DNA of 64,000 bases from Rhizobiaceae bacterium. GTDB taxonomy: Bacteria; Pseudomonadota; Alphaproteobacteria; Rhizobiales; Rhizobiaceae. Both the position numbers and the translations under genes were made by a program. Positions 25,509 through 34,259 of this stretch are shown piece by piece. The DNA lies in the NCBI GenBank assembly GCA_023953905.1, contig JAMLJA010000020.1, positions 1-64,000 of the forward strand, given 5' to 3'. How positions within the stretch are numbered: position 1 is the stretch's first letter; each line of letters starts with the position of its first letter. Below the pieces are notes generated by a model. It saw only the letters and a list, made by a program, of their open reading frames with translations. It was not told where the DNA came from and did not search any database.

Positions 25509-26390
25509 ATGACGATTGTCAAATGCGTCCCGTTGATCGCCGCCAGTCTCCTTGTGCTGGCAGGCGATGCCGATGCCAGGCCCTTAAGCGTTCAGCCGCC
25601 GGTCAGTGCGCCCATTCCGCCCGTGAGGCCTGAAGCGCCCGCTGTCCGACCTGCGCCAATAGTGCCGGACGAAAAGCCGGACTTCGAAAGTCGCGAAATT
25701 CCTGTGCCCGAAAGCCGTCCTGAGCCTGAACAGCAACAACCCGCGCCAAAGACCACAACGCAGGAAACACCTTCCCAAAAGCCGGCGATCCGGGAAAGTG
25801 TCGGTCGCCACAATGCGCCAGCCTATGAAACGGCCGAAGACCCTCAGCAACGCGCGGCCGACAACGCTTGCCAGCAGGAACTGCGTTCAATCGGCGTCAT
25901 CTTCGAGTCCCAGGCGCCGATATCAGAGGCCGCGGGATGCAAGATTGCCGCGCCCCTCTCGGTATCGGCGCTGGGAAGCGGTATATCCCTCCAGCCCGCA
26001 GGTGTGATGAATTGCGCTATGGCGGACACGACCGCAAAGTTTGCGCGTTCGGTGATTTCGCCACTTGCGAAATCGATCTATGGCTCGGAACTGGCCACGA
26101 TGGCCAATGCCTCGACCTATGTGTGTAGACCCCGCAATGGCACCAGCAAGCTCTCCGAGCACGCTTTCGGAAACGCGCTCGACATTGCCCGTTTCACACT
26201 GGCGGACGGCACGGCAATCGATGTGGCGGCCACAGAGGATGAGAAGGACAGTAAATTTCTCGACGGCATTCGGAAGGCCGCATGTGGCCCGTTCAAGACG
26301 GTTCTTGGCCCCGGCAGCGATGCCGATCACGCCACGCACTTCCATCTCGATCTCGCCCCGCGCCGCAACGGCGGCACTTTTTGCCAGTGA
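25509..26390 (+). CDS. extensin-like family protein, secreted
   Basis: A 293-residue exported protein. The signal peptide is MTIVKCVPLIAASLLVLAGD. A proline-rich linker of about 90 residues follows. The C-terminal extensin-like domain has LSEHAFGNALDIARF and DADHATHFHLDLAPRR, arranged like the SxHxxGxAxD and HxH zinc motifs of D-Ala-D-Ala peptidases. That makes a cell-wall peptidase role plausible but unproven. Conserved cysteines (CQQELRSIG, AAGCKIA, MNCAMAD, YVCRP) suggest disulfides. ATG 25509 is used, three bases inside an alternative TTG. A paralogue follows 96 bp downstream. Confidence 0.88.
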   Translation: MTIVKCVPLIAASLLVLAGDADARPLSVQPPVSAPIPPVRPEAPAVRPAPIVPDEKPDFESREIPVPESRPEPEQQQPAPKTTTQETPSQKPAIRESVGRHNAPAYETAEDPQQRAADNACQQELRSIGVIFESQAPISEAAGCKIAAPLSVSALGSGISLQPAGVMNCAMADTTAKFARSVISPLAKSIYGSELATMANASTYVCRPRNGTSKLSEHAFGNALDIARFTLADGTAIDVAATEDEKDSKFLDGIRKAACGPFKTVLGPGSDADHATHFHLDLAPRRNGGTFCQ

Positions 26391-26486
26391 GTGCCTTGAT
26401 TTCGCCTGACACGTAAACGCGGCGGCTGAGCTTTCCTTTACGGTTGGTGGCTAGACTGGCCCTGTCAGACGCGGAGAAACAGACCC

Positions 26487-27344
26487 ATGACCCGGGACAA
26501 GCGCCGTTCGGCCTCAACCGTACGGCACGCATATCGGCTGTCGCGAAGACTCTTGCCGGTACTTGCGACACTCGGCCTTGTCTCCTGCACGTCTGGAGAC
26601 ATTATGGAGGTCCGACCTTCGGTTGACATAGACACCCGATCGGCCTCGATGCAGCTCCCGCAGATGGATGTCACCTCACCTGCAGGCGACATAGCTGCTG
26701 ATACATGGACCGGCGAATTCACCCCCGAACCTGCGGCGCCCACGGTACTTGCAGGCTATCCACGCCTTGATAGCCCATCTGTGATGATTGAGCCGATGCC
26801 GGCCACCGAGTTGGCTTGCCGCAACGAGCTCCGCAAGCTGGGCGTGCAATTTCAGGAACTGGACCCCATCCGGCAAAGCGCTTCCTGCCATATCGACCAT
26901 CCCGTCAAGGTGTCGCGAATTGGAAATGTCGCCATAAAGCCGGCCGCAACGTTGAACTGCCAAATGGCGGAAGCCTTCGCGTCCTGGACCCGCAACGAAC
27001 TCGTGCCCGCCTCACGCTGGCGCTTCCTGTCAGGTGTAAAGACCATACGTCAGGGGTCCAGCTATTCCTGCCGCAAGATTGCCGGAACCAGAGGCACCCC
27101 GTCAGAGCATTCACTCGGAAACGCGATCGACATCATGAAGATCGAGCTGCAGAGCGGCAAGGAAATCGACGTGCGCAAGCCTGGCCTCTTCGCGTTCCGA
27201 AAGCGCGGCCTGCTCAATACCGTCCGCGCCGACGGATGCGAATATTTCACGACAGTGCTCGGACCCGGCTACAACCGCGATCACGCGGACCATTTCCACT
27301 TCGACATCAAAGCTCGGCGCAGCGGCCATCGCGCCTGTCGCTAG
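26487..27344 (+). CDS. extensin-like family lipoprotein
   Basis: A 285-residue paralogue of the preceding gene. The N-terminus is basic (MTRDKRRSASTVRHAYRLSR) and ends in a lipobox, ATLGLVSC, so this copy is probably membrane-anchored while its neighbour is soluble. The extensin-like domain shows ACRNELRKLGVQFQELDP, LNCQMAEAFASW, PSEHSLGNAIDIMKIE and YNRDHADHFHFDIKARR. The histidine/aspartate pattern fits a metal-dependent cell-wall peptidase fold, function unproven. The tandem pair points to duplication followed by different localisation. Confidence 0.87.
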   Translation: MTRDKRRSASTVRHAYRLSRRLLPVLATLGLVSCTSGDIMEVRPSVDIDTRSASMQLPQMDVTSPAGDIAADTWTGEFTPEPAAPTVLAGYPRLDSPSVMIEPMPATELACRNELRKLGVQFQELDPIRQSASCHIDHPVKVSRIGNVAIKPAATLNCQMAEAFASWTRNELVPASRWRFLSGVKTIRQGSSYSCRKIAGTRGTPSEHSLGNAIDIMKIELQSGKEIDVRKPGLFAFRKRGLLNTVRADGCEYFTTVLGPGYNRDHADHFHFDIKARRSGHRACR

Positions 27345-27462
27345 GCAGGTTACGCCAAGCAGGCAAGGCCATATTCACGCCCCTTCGCTCATGGCGTATT
27401 GTTGCAAGCGTGTGCCAAACACTATTTGCAGCAACCGCACATACGTGTAGTTGAAAGGAATC

Positions 27463-28770
27463 ATGGTCTACATCGAAATCGCCATCGTGGTCGTTCTCAT
27501 ATGCGTGAACGGCCTTTTGGCAATGTCCGAGCTAGCAGTTGTGTCATCGCGACCTGGGCGCCTCAAGGCGATGGCCGACCGGAATATCAAGGGCGCGGCG
27601 AGCGCCCTTCTGCTTGCGGGCAATCCAGGACGCTTCCTCTCAACCGTTCAGATCGGCATCACCCTGGTCGGAGTGCTGTCGGGCGCCTTCTCAGGCGCGA
27701 CACTGGGCGACCGACTGTCGACCGTTCTGATCAGCTATGGCGTAAGTTCTGGCGTTGCCAGCACCGTCGGCGTGGGCGTGGTGGTGGCCATCATCACTTA
27801 CGGGTCGCTCATCGTAGGTGAACTTGTGCCCAAGCAGGTTGCGCTGCGTAATCCTGAGGGCGTGGCGTCAATGGTCGCGCCCGGCATGGCAATTCTTGCT
27901 AAGATCGGCGCACCTCTGGTCTTTCTCTTGGACATCTCCGGCCGCAGCGTTTTGTGGCTGCTTGGCCAGCGTGGCGAGTCCGAGGAGAAAGTTACGGACG
28001 AAGAAATCAAGCTGCTGGTCGCCGAGGCAGAGCATCACGGCACCATCGAATCGGACGAACGGCGTATGATCGCCGGCGTCATGCGGCTCGGCGATAGGGC
28101 AGTGCGAGCCGTCATGACGCCCCGCACGGATGTTGATTGGATCAATCTTGATGCCGACGAAGCCTCGATCCGCAAGGCCTTGATGGAAACGGACCACTCT
28201 CGCCTGCCGGCCGGAGAGGGTTCGGTCGACGCCATGGTGGGTGTGATCGCCTCGCGCGATATCCTTGCCGCGCTCCTGTCTGGCAAGCCTCTGGAAGTGC
28301 GCAAGTATCTCAGGCACGCCCCGATCGTGCACGATCAGGCTGACGCACTCGACGTGCTAACCACCTTGCGTGAATCGGACATGCCGATGGCGCTTGTCCA
28401 TGACGAGTATGGTCATTTCGAAGGCATTGTCTCGCCAGCCGACATATTGGAAGCGATTACCGGCGTGTTCCGGTCCGATCTGGAGGAAGGAGAGGAAACA
28501 TCCGTTCAGCGCGAAGACGGGTCCTGGCTTCTGCCCGGATACATGCCCGCCGACGAGATGGCGGATCAGTTGGGCATCGCCCTTCCCGAAAGTCGCGACT
28601 ATGAAACGGTCGCCGGTTTTGTTCTGTCTCATCTGCACCATCTTCCCACGACAGGCGAAATCGTGGACGCCGAGGGCTGGCGGTTTGAGGTCGTAGATCT
28701 GGACGGACGCCGCATCGACAAAGTACTGGCGAGCCGGGTGCCGCTTGGGCGGCGAGAGCGAGTGGTTTGA
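27463..28770 (+). CDS. CNNM/CBS-domain membrane protein (HlyC/CorC family)
   Basis: A 435-residue inner-membrane protein. The N-terminal CNNM (DUF21) domain has three or four helices, including VYIEIAIVVVLICVNGLLAM and STVGVGVVVAIITYGSLIVG, and ELVPKQVALRNPE. Two CBS domains (about residues 205-330) contain RAVRAVMTPRTDVDWI and MALVHDEYGHFEGIVSPADI. A C-terminal CorC_HlyC domain (GSWLLPGYMPADEMADQLGI) ends the protein. Relatives take part in magnesium/cobalt efflux; the hemolysin label is historical. GAAAGGA precedes ATG 27463, which is favoured over the TTG at 27451. Confidence 0.92.
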   Translation: MVYIEIAIVVVLICVNGLLAMSELAVVSSRPGRLKAMADRNIKGAASALLLAGNPGRFLSTVQIGITLVGVLSGAFSGATLGDRLSTVLISYGVSSGVASTVGVGVVVAIITYGSLIVGELVPKQVALRNPEGVASMVAPGMAILAKIGAPLVFLLDISGRSVLWLLGQRGESEEKVTDEEIKLLVAEAEHHGTIESDERRMIAGVMRLGDRAVRAVMTPRTDVDWINLDADEASIRKALMETDHSRLPAGEGSVDAMVGVIASRDILAALLSGKPLEVRKYLRHAPIVHDQADALDVLTTLRESDMPMALVHDEYGHFEGIVSPADILEAITGVFRSDLEEGEETSVQREDGSWLLPGYMPADEMADQLGIALPESRDYETVAGFVLSHLHHLPTTGEIVDAEGWRFEVVDLDGRRIDKVLASRVPLGRRERVV

Positions 28771-28772
28771 AC

Positions 28773-28799
28773 AAAAAAGGGGCAACCGCCGGTCGCCCC
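28773..28799 (-). terminator. intrinsic terminator of the FMN reductase gene
   Basis: On the minus strand GGGGCGACC (28799-28791) pairs with GGTTGCCCC (28787-28779) around a 3-nt loop, followed by six T (28778-28773). It sits between two convergent stops and may also slow rightward transcription. Confidence 0.85.
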
Positions 28800-28825
28800 C
28801 TTGTCTGCCTTCAATTTTGTATCGC

Positions 28826-29416
28826 TCAGGCCTTTGCAGCGTCAGCCTCGCGGGCAGCCTTCAGGACCTTCGCCCACCATGTCAATTCAGTCAGCAGCGC
28901 GTCGGCGGCCGCTTTCAGGTGTTCCAGATCGGCCAGCTTCTTCGTGCCCTGCATGACCGGCGCCATATCGGCCCAGACGATGTGAACACCGTTGCGCGTG
29001 GGTGCCATCTGAAGTTCCACGGCATTCAATCGAAGCTGCTCGACGGCGCGCGCTCCACCCACTCCACCATAGCCGACAAAGGCCGCTGGCTTTCGATTCC
29101 ACTCCGTATATGCATAGTCGAGCGCATTCTTGAGCGATCCGGTGGGGCCGCGCGAATACTCTGCGGCAATGAAGATGAACCCATCAAGGCTGTCGATTTT
29201 CTTCTGCCACCTCTGCGCGGCCTCACTTGTCGACGGCGCGTAAAGAGACGACGCGACTTCGTTGAAAAGCGGCATTGGGTAGTCTTTAAGATCGACAATC
29301 TCGAAATCCAGCTCCGGATGCCCCTTCGCAATTTCCGCGATCCACTGGGTTGGGTGATCGGCAAAGCGATTGGGACGCACGGAACCGATAATGATGCCAA
29401 TTCTTGGCTTTGACAT
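28826..29416 (-). CDS. NADPH-dependent FMN reductase family protein
   Basis: A 196-residue flavodoxin-fold reductase. PRIGIIIGSVRPNRFADHPT binds the FMN phosphate. IFIAAEYSRGPTGSLKNALD is the family's second signature, with Y and S-x-G-P around the isoalloxazine. KPAAFVGYGGVGGARAVEQL is the third. It probably reduces quinones or azo/nitro compounds with NAD(P)H. It is divergent from an HxlR regulator whose likely operator lies in the shared promoter, so induction by electrophiles through that regulator is a reasonable inference. Confidence 0.9.
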   Translation of the reverse strand: MSKPRIGIIIGSVRPNRFADHPTQWIAEIAKGHPELDFEIVDLKDYPMPLFNEVASSLYAPSTSEAAQRWQKKIDSLDGFIFIAAEYSRGPTGSLKNALDYAYTEWNRKPAAFVGYGGVGGARAVEQLRLNAVELQMAPTRNGVHIVWADMAPVMQGTKKLADLEHLKAAADALLTELTWWAKVLKAAREADAAKA

Positions 29417-29437
29417 GAAAACCTCTCGTAAATATAT

Positions 29438-29454
29438 GGTATCTTATGGATACC
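29438..29454. promoter_or_regulatory. inverted repeat, likely HxlR operator
   Basis: GGTATC (29438-29443) and GATACC (29449-29454) form a perfect inverted repeat with a 5-bp spacer. It lies 21 bp before the FMN reductase ATG and 47 bp before the HxlR gene start. Position and symmetry fit a dimeric winged-helix regulator controlling both genes. Confidence 0.6.
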
Positions 29455-29501
29455 AGAGCTACATATGAGAGTGTCCATGATCGCCGCAAGGAGGCACGTT
29501 T

Positions 29502-29873
29502 TTGAAACCTAGTCACCTCGAGCATCCCGAGTGCCGGGCCATAAGCGACGTGCTTCAAAGAGTGGGGGACAAATGGACCGTGCTCGTCGTCAGCCAGCTT
29601 GGCGACGGCAAGATGCGCTTCAACGAGCTTCGCCGGTCGATCGGGAACATCTCGCAGAAGATGCTCACCTCAACGTTGCGCGATCTCGAACAGGATGGAT
29701 TCGTGACGCGAACCGTTTATCCGACGATCCCTCCTCGGGTCGACTACGAGTTGACGGAACTGGGCCGCGACCTGTTGACCCCCGTCCATGGGCTGATCTT
29801 CTGGGCAAAAGCGAATCGGGAGCGCATGGAGTCGGCAAGGGAACGTTACGGCGCCAGACTCGCCGCCGAGTGA
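29502..29873 (+). CDS. HxlR family transcriptional regulator
   Basis: A 123-residue winged-helix regulator. CRAISDVLQRVGDKWTVLVV opens the HxlR domain, with the N-terminal cysteine that in relatives (YodB, HypR) senses quinones or disulfide stress. RFNELRRSIGNISQKMLTST and LRDLEQDGFVTRTVYPTIPP form the recognition helix and wing. DYELTELGRDL is the family end signature. The start is TTG at 29502 with AAGGAGG at good spacing. It is divergent from the FMN reductase gene, the usual target of such regulators. Confidence 0.9.
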   Translation: MKPSHLEHPECRAISDVLQRVGDKWTVLVVSQLGDGKMRFNELRRSIGNISQKMLTSTLRDLEQDGFVTRTVYPTIPPRVDYELTELGRDLLTPVHGLIFWAKANRERMESARERYGARLAAE

Positions 29874-29899
29874 ACGCCAATCTGGGTAGGGTTCAGCTT

Positions 29900-30292
29900 C
29901 TATAGTGGAGGTATGGGTGTCGGCTTCCCGTGCTCGTCGAGCGCGACCATGATGAAATCGGCGTCTGTCACCTTTTCCATAAGGTCCGACAGGTAGCGCT
30001 GCGCCCAGGCCTCCACCTTCAGCGTCATCGACGTACGTCCCACGCGATTGATGTGGGTGTAAATACATAGGGTGTCGCCGATCTTCATCGGCTTGGCAAA
30101 GGACATCTCTTTGACCGCAGCGGTGACCACCCGGCCCTTGGCATGTTCGGCGGCCCTTATGCCGCACGCAAGATCCATCTGGGCCATCACCCAGCCGCCG
30201 AAAATATCCATTGCAGCATTCGCGTCAGATGGCATTGCGAGGGTGCGCAGGGTCAGTTCGCCCGTTGGCGCTCCATCCGCATAGTGTGCCAT
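29900..30292 (-). CDS. acyl-CoA thioesterase, YciA-like hotdog fold
   Basis: A 130-residue hotdog-fold thioesterase that hydrolyses acyl-CoA. TGELTLRTLAMPSDANAAMD precedes IFGGWVMAQMDLACGI, where the aspartate after GGWVMAQM is the family's catalytic acid. VKEMSFAKPMKIGDTLCIY and GRTSMTLKVEAWAQR complete the fold. ATG 30292 gives the standard N-terminus; the frame continues upstream to 30337. Substrate chain length cannot be inferred. Confidence 0.9.
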   Translation of the reverse strand: MAHYADGAPTGELTLRTLAMPSDANAAMDIFGGWVMAQMDLACGIRAAEHAKGRVVTAAVKEMSFAKPMKIGDTLCIYTHINRVGRTSMTLKVEAWAQRYLSDLMEKVTDADFIMVALDEHGKPTPIPPL

Positions 30293-30479
30293 GATCTGAT
30301 CCCAGCTGGTCGTACTGTTGCCTAACCTGTGACCCAAAGGCTGGTCAATCCACGGCGACGATCACAACAGGCACCGCACGGGTCGCATTTGTCACAGGAG
30401 ATGCCGGAACGCCGCGCGAGCACCCTCGCCTCTCCTCGCTAGTCTCCACAAGTCTCTCACGCACGACGAAGCCCACCCC

Positions 30480-32096
30480 ATGCAGACATACGACTTCGTC
30501 ATCATAGGCGCCGGCTCGGCCGGTTCGGTGCTGGCGGAGCGCCTGTCTGCAAGTGGACGCTTCTCGGTTCTGATCCTGGAGGCGGGCGGCACTGACCGTC
30601 GATTCTACGTTCAGATGCCGCTTGGATACGGCAAGACTTTCTTCGACCCGGCAGTGAACTGGAACTACAAGGCAGAGCCGGATCCGGGCTTGGGCGGAAA
30701 CGCCGACCACTGGCCGCGCGGCAAGCTGCTAGGAGGCTCGAGCTCGATCAACGCGATGGTCTGGATCAGGGGCCATCGCGCGGATTACGATCTATGGCGC
30801 GACGAGGGAAATCCAGGCTGGGGATTTGATGATCTTCTTCCCGATTTCAAGGCAATCGAGACAAATCAGGCCGGTGGAAACGCGTGGCGCGGCAGCGGCG
30901 GTCCGGTCCATGTAACCGACTGCTCGGGCGCCGTTCATCCCCTCACCCAGCGTTATCTCGCTGCCGCCCAACAGGCAGGTCTGGCCCTCAATCCCGACTT
31001 CAATGGCGAGGCGCAGGAAGGGGTGGGCGTCTACCAGATATCCACCAAGGGCGGGCAGCGCATGTCGGCCTCCCGGGCCTTTCTCTGGCCCGCCATGAAG
31101 CGCCGCAATCTGCGCATTGAAACAAACGCCCTTGCGACGCGCATCCTCTTTGAAGGCACGCGCGCCCTGGGCGTCGAGTACCAGAAGAACGGTAGCCGAC
31201 ACATCGTGAAGGCGGGCCGGGAATTGATCGTCGCAGCCGGATCGATAAATTCGCCTCAGCTTCTTCAGCTGTCGGGCATCGGTCCGGGAGCTCATCTCTC
31301 CGGCTTGGGGATCGAGGTCGTACACGCCAACGAGAATGTCGGACGCAACCTCGAAGACCATGTTGGCATCAACTACACCTTCAAGGGTCGGACAGCCACG
31401 CTGAACCAGATCCTGCGGCCATGGTGGGGCAAGGCTTTCGTCGGCGCGCAATATCTTCTGCAGCGCAAGGGACCGTTGTCACTATCCATGAACAACGCGG
31501 GGGGCTTTTTCCGCACCGACCCGTCATTGGCCCGGCCAAACATGCAGCTCTATTTTCAGGCATTCTCGACGGTCATCCCCAAGAATGGCGAACGCCCGAT
31601 ACTGACGCCCGATCCTTGGCCGGGCTTCTCGATCGGCCTGTCGAACTGCCGCCCGACCAGTCGGGGGGAGATCATGATACGGTCGGCGGATGCGAACGAA
31701 TATCCCGCAATCCGTGCCAATGCCTATTCAACCGACCACGACGTCCGGGAGATGCTTGCAGCGGTGAAATTCGTCCGGCACATCGCCGCGCAGCCCGCCA
31801 TGGCGGACTTCATCGAAGAGGAAATTCTTCCCGGCCCGTCAATACGTTCGGACACCGACTTGATTCAGGATTTCAGGATGCGATCGGGAACCGTGTATCA
31901 TCCGGTTGCCACGTGCCGAATGGGACCGGATCCAAACGCTGCGGTTGTCGATCCACGCCTCAAGGTGCATGGAGTGGAGGGCCTGCGCATCGTCGACGCC
32001 TCGATTTTCCCGCACAACATTTCGGGAAACACCAATGCGCCATCTATCATGACCGGGTGGAAGGGGTCGAAATTAATACTGGAGGACCACGCGTGA
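30480..32096 (+). CDS. GMC-family FAD-dependent oxidoreductase (choline dehydrogenase-like)
   Basis: A 538-residue GMC oxidoreductase. The FAD-binding start is YDFVIIGAGSAGSVLAERLS. GMC signature 1 is GKLLGGSSSINAMVWIRGHR and signature 2 is GSINSPQLLQLSGIGP. The C-terminal active-site region is YHPVATCRMGPDPNAAVVDP and ISGNTNAPSIM, with histidine and asparagine in the catalytic positions. It is annotated by similarity to choline/alcohol dehydrogenases. The substrate here is unknown; coupling to a sugar-acid dehydratase-like gene (GTGA overlap) suggests a polyol or sugar derivative rather than choline. Confidence 0.88.
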   Translation: MQTYDFVIIGAGSAGSVLAERLSASGRFSVLILEAGGTDRRFYVQMPLGYGKTFFDPAVNWNYKAEPDPGLGGNADHWPRGKLLGGSSSINAMVWIRGHRADYDLWRDEGNPGWGFDDLLPDFKAIETNQAGGNAWRGSGGPVHVTDCSGAVHPLTQRYLAAAQQAGLALNPDFNGEAQEGVGVYQISTKGGQRMSASRAFLWPAMKRRNLRIETNALATRILFEGTRALGVEYQKNGSRHIVKAGRELIVAAGSINSPQLLQLSGIGPGAHLSGLGIEVVHANENVGRNLEDHVGINYTFKGRTATLNQILRPWWGKAFVGAQYLLQRKGPLSLSMNNAGGFFRTDPSLARPNMQLYFQAFSTVIPKNGERPILTPDPWPGFSIGLSNCRPTSRGEIMIRSADANEYPAIRANAYSTDHDVREMLAAVKFVRHIAAQPAMADFIEEEILPGPSIRSDTDLIQDFRMRSGTVYHPVATCRMGPDPNAAVVDPRLKVHGVEGLRIVDASIFPHNISGNTNAPSIMTGWKGSKLILEDHA

Positions 32097-33304
32097 AAAT
32101 CACCGACGTCAAGACATGGGTGGTCGGCAATCCGCCGCCGGGCCTTGGCGGCAAGTATTTCATCTTCGTGAAACTTACCACAGATTCGAATGTGGTCGGC
32201 TATGGCGAGGCCTACAACGCGACCTTTGGCCCCCACGTCACCGCGCGCATGATCGAGGATTGCGCGGAACGCTATCTGGTTGGTCGCGATCCGCATGACA
32301 TCGAGACCTTCTTCCGCCGCGGTTACTCGTCCGGGTTCACGCAGCGTCCCGATGTGTCGATGCAGGGATGCGTCTCGGCGCTGGAAATGGCCTGTTGGGA
32401 CATCATCGGCAAAGAGGCCGGCAAACCCGTCTACAAGCTGCTTGGCGGGCAGGTTCACGAGACCCTGCGGTCCTACACCTACCTCTATCCGCACGCAGGC
32501 AGCGTGCACACGGAGGATGTCGAACCCAAGAACGTCTATAACGACCCCGACATGGCAGCCGAATGCGCCGTGCGCTACGTCGAGCAGGGGTTCGACGCCA
32601 TCAAGCTCGATCCGGCCGGCCCGTACACCGTTTTCGACGGGCACCAGCCGCGTCTGGTCGACATCGACCTTTCAGCCCGCATGATGAAAGCGATCCGCGA
32701 AGCGGTCGGCACCCGGGCCGATATTCTCTTCGGCACGCATGGGCAGTTCACCGCATCCGGCGCCCTGCGCATGGTACGCGCCATCGAGCCTTACGATCCG
32801 CTGTGGTTCGAGGAACCCGTGCCACCAGATATGCCCGAGGTCATGGCGCAAGTGGCGCGCGGTACGAAAATTCCCATCGCGACCGGCGAGAGACTGACCA
32901 CGAAATGGGAGTTTGCACGCATCATCGAGAACCGCGCGGCTGCCATTCTGCAGCCGGATCTCGGCCGCTCCGGCGGCATACTGGAAACCAAGAAGATCGC
33001 GGCCATGGCCGAGGCCTATCACATCCAGATCGCGCCCCACTGCTATTGCGGTCCGATCGTCGGCGCGGCCAACATCCAGCTGGCGGCCACCTTGCCAAAC
33101 TTCCTGGTGCTCGAGTCTCTCAAGCAATGGGATGGCTTTCACGCGGAGCTGCTGAAGAACAAGATCGAATGGCAGGACGGCCACGTCATACCGTCGAAGG
33201 AGCCGGGCATCGGCGTCGAACTCGACGAAGCCGTTTGCGAGGCGCATCCCTATTCTGGAAAGGCGCTTCACCTCGAAATGACCCAGACGGCGTTGCAGCC
33301 CTGA
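32093..33304 (+). CDS. enolase-superfamily sugar-acid dehydratase (mandelate racemase/galactonate dehydratase-like)
   Basis: A 403-residue enolase-superfamily member. The N-terminal capping domain begins KITDVKTWVVGNPPPGLGGK and includes FTQRPDVSMQGCVSALEMAC. The barrel carries GFDAIKLDPAGPY, DILFGTHGQF, LWFEEPVPP, IATGERLTTKWEF, LGRSGGILETKKIAAMAEA and IAPHCYCGPI, giving metal-binding acids and a candidate catalytic histidine. The start is GTG at 32093 with GGAGG (32081-32085) seven bases before it, overlapping the GMC stop as GTGA. The frame is open far upstream inside the GMC gene, but that part is not coding. Galactonate-type dehydration is the closest guess. Confidence 0.88.
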   Translation: MKITDVKTWVVGNPPPGLGGKYFIFVKLTTDSNVVGYGEAYNATFGPHVTARMIEDCAERYLVGRDPHDIETFFRRGYSSGFTQRPDVSMQGCVSALEMACWDIIGKEAGKPVYKLLGGQVHETLRSYTYLYPHAGSVHTEDVEPKNVYNDPDMAAECAVRYVEQGFDAIKLDPAGPYTVFDGHQPRLVDIDLSARMMKAIREAVGTRADILFGTHGQFTASGALRMVRAIEPYDPLWFEEPVPPDMPEVMAQVARGTKIPIATGERLTTKWEFARIIENRAAAILQPDLGRSGGILETKKIAAMAEAYHIQIAPHCYCGPIVGAANIQLAATLPNFLVLESLKQWDGFHAELLKNKIEWQDGHVIPSKEPGIGVELDEAVCEAHPYSGKALHLEMTQTALQP

Positions 33305-33347
33305 CGTTATATTTCAACAGCTTGCGACATGGCGCGGAATCAGACTC

Positions 33348-34259
33348 TTACGGACCTGAATCAGTATCCGAGCTTCGCGACGAGACCATTTCGCGGACGG
33401 TACGTTCAAGCAATGGCCAGCCACCCGGCTGCCAGCCCCTGGCGTGAAGCTTGTCCGTGTTCATGATATTGAGCGTTGCGCTGTCCGCAGGATCTGGCAA
33501 GGGATGCGTGCAACCGGTTGTCTCGGCAACAACCCGCAGCAGATCGTGACGGTCGACCACGCAATCCGAGACATTGAAGATTCCTGACGCTCCCGTCCTG
33601 ACCAGCAGGACCAGCGCTCGGGCGACGTCCACACCGTGGACTTCTGTCGCCACGCGCGGTGCGATCACGCGGCCATCTGCATAGTCTTCGAACAATGAGT
33701 GCCATTTGTGCTGTTGTCCCAATCCGCCCGGGCCATACACGCCCGTTACGCGCAGGGACAATGGGCGAAAGGCGGCGTCAGACAGTGATTGGAGATGCTC
33801 TTCGGCGCCGCGCTTGACCTGCCCGTAGAGCGTATCGGGATGAGGCGGAGTATCTTCCGTCAGAACAGATCCGGGAATTTGCGTGCCGTAGACGGCCCGT
33901 GTCGACAACAGAGCAACGCACCCTACCTGCGACGCCTTCGCAAGATCGAAGAGCCGTGTTGTGCAGGCCAGATTGCGGGAAACAAATGCGTCAGGATCAT
34001 CCCCCTCACCTCCGCGGTATTTTCCCGGCACATGGTCGAAGGCTGCGTGAACAAAACAGTCAATTCCGTCGAACAGGTCATGCGGCGGTTCTTCGCCAAG
34101 GCAAAGCGGTCGAAATCCGGTCGCCTTGGAAAAGAAGCCATGGGCTGGCGCATTGCGTCCCGCCACGACGACCTCGTAATCTTCCGCGATGAACGCCTCG
34201 ACGATGAAGCGCCCGACATAGCCGCCGCCACCCGATACGAGTATTTTAGCCTGGCTCAT
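33348..34259 (-). CDS. sqdC: NAD-dependent epimerase/dehydratase, SqdC
   Basis: A 303-residue extended short-chain dehydrogenase. AKILVSGGGGYVGRFIVEAF binds NAD(P). The catalytic region is LLSTRAVYGTQIPG, and LYGQVKRGAEE supplies the Y-x3-K pair. It is the third gene of a set whose first two are clearly sqdB and sqdD, matching the sqdBDC order described in Rhodobacter and Sinorhizobium. The precise reaction of SqdC in sulfolipid synthesis is not settled. ATG 34259 overlaps the TGA of sqdD (ATGA), so the genes are translationally coupled. Confidence 0.85.
   Translation of the reverse strand: MSQAKILVSGGGGYVGRFIVEAFIAEDYEVVVAGRNAPAHGFFSKATGFRPLCLGEEPPHDLFDGIDCFVHAAFDHVPGKYRGGEGDDPDAFVSRNLACTTRLFDLAKASQVGCVALLSTRAVYGTQIPGSVLTEDTPPHPDTLYGQVKRGAEEHLQSLSDAAFRPLSLRVTGVYGPGGLGQQHKWHSLFEDYADGRVIAPRVATEVHGVDVARALVLLVRTGASGIFNVSDCVVDRHDLLRVVAETTGCTHPLPDPADSATLNIMNTDKLHARGWQPGGWPLLERTVREMVSSRSSDTDSGP

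Noticed and set aside
31421..32092. Upstream extension of the enolase-superfamily frame
   Set aside because: It overlaps the GMC gene in another frame and has no homology; GTG 32093 with GGAGG is the real start.
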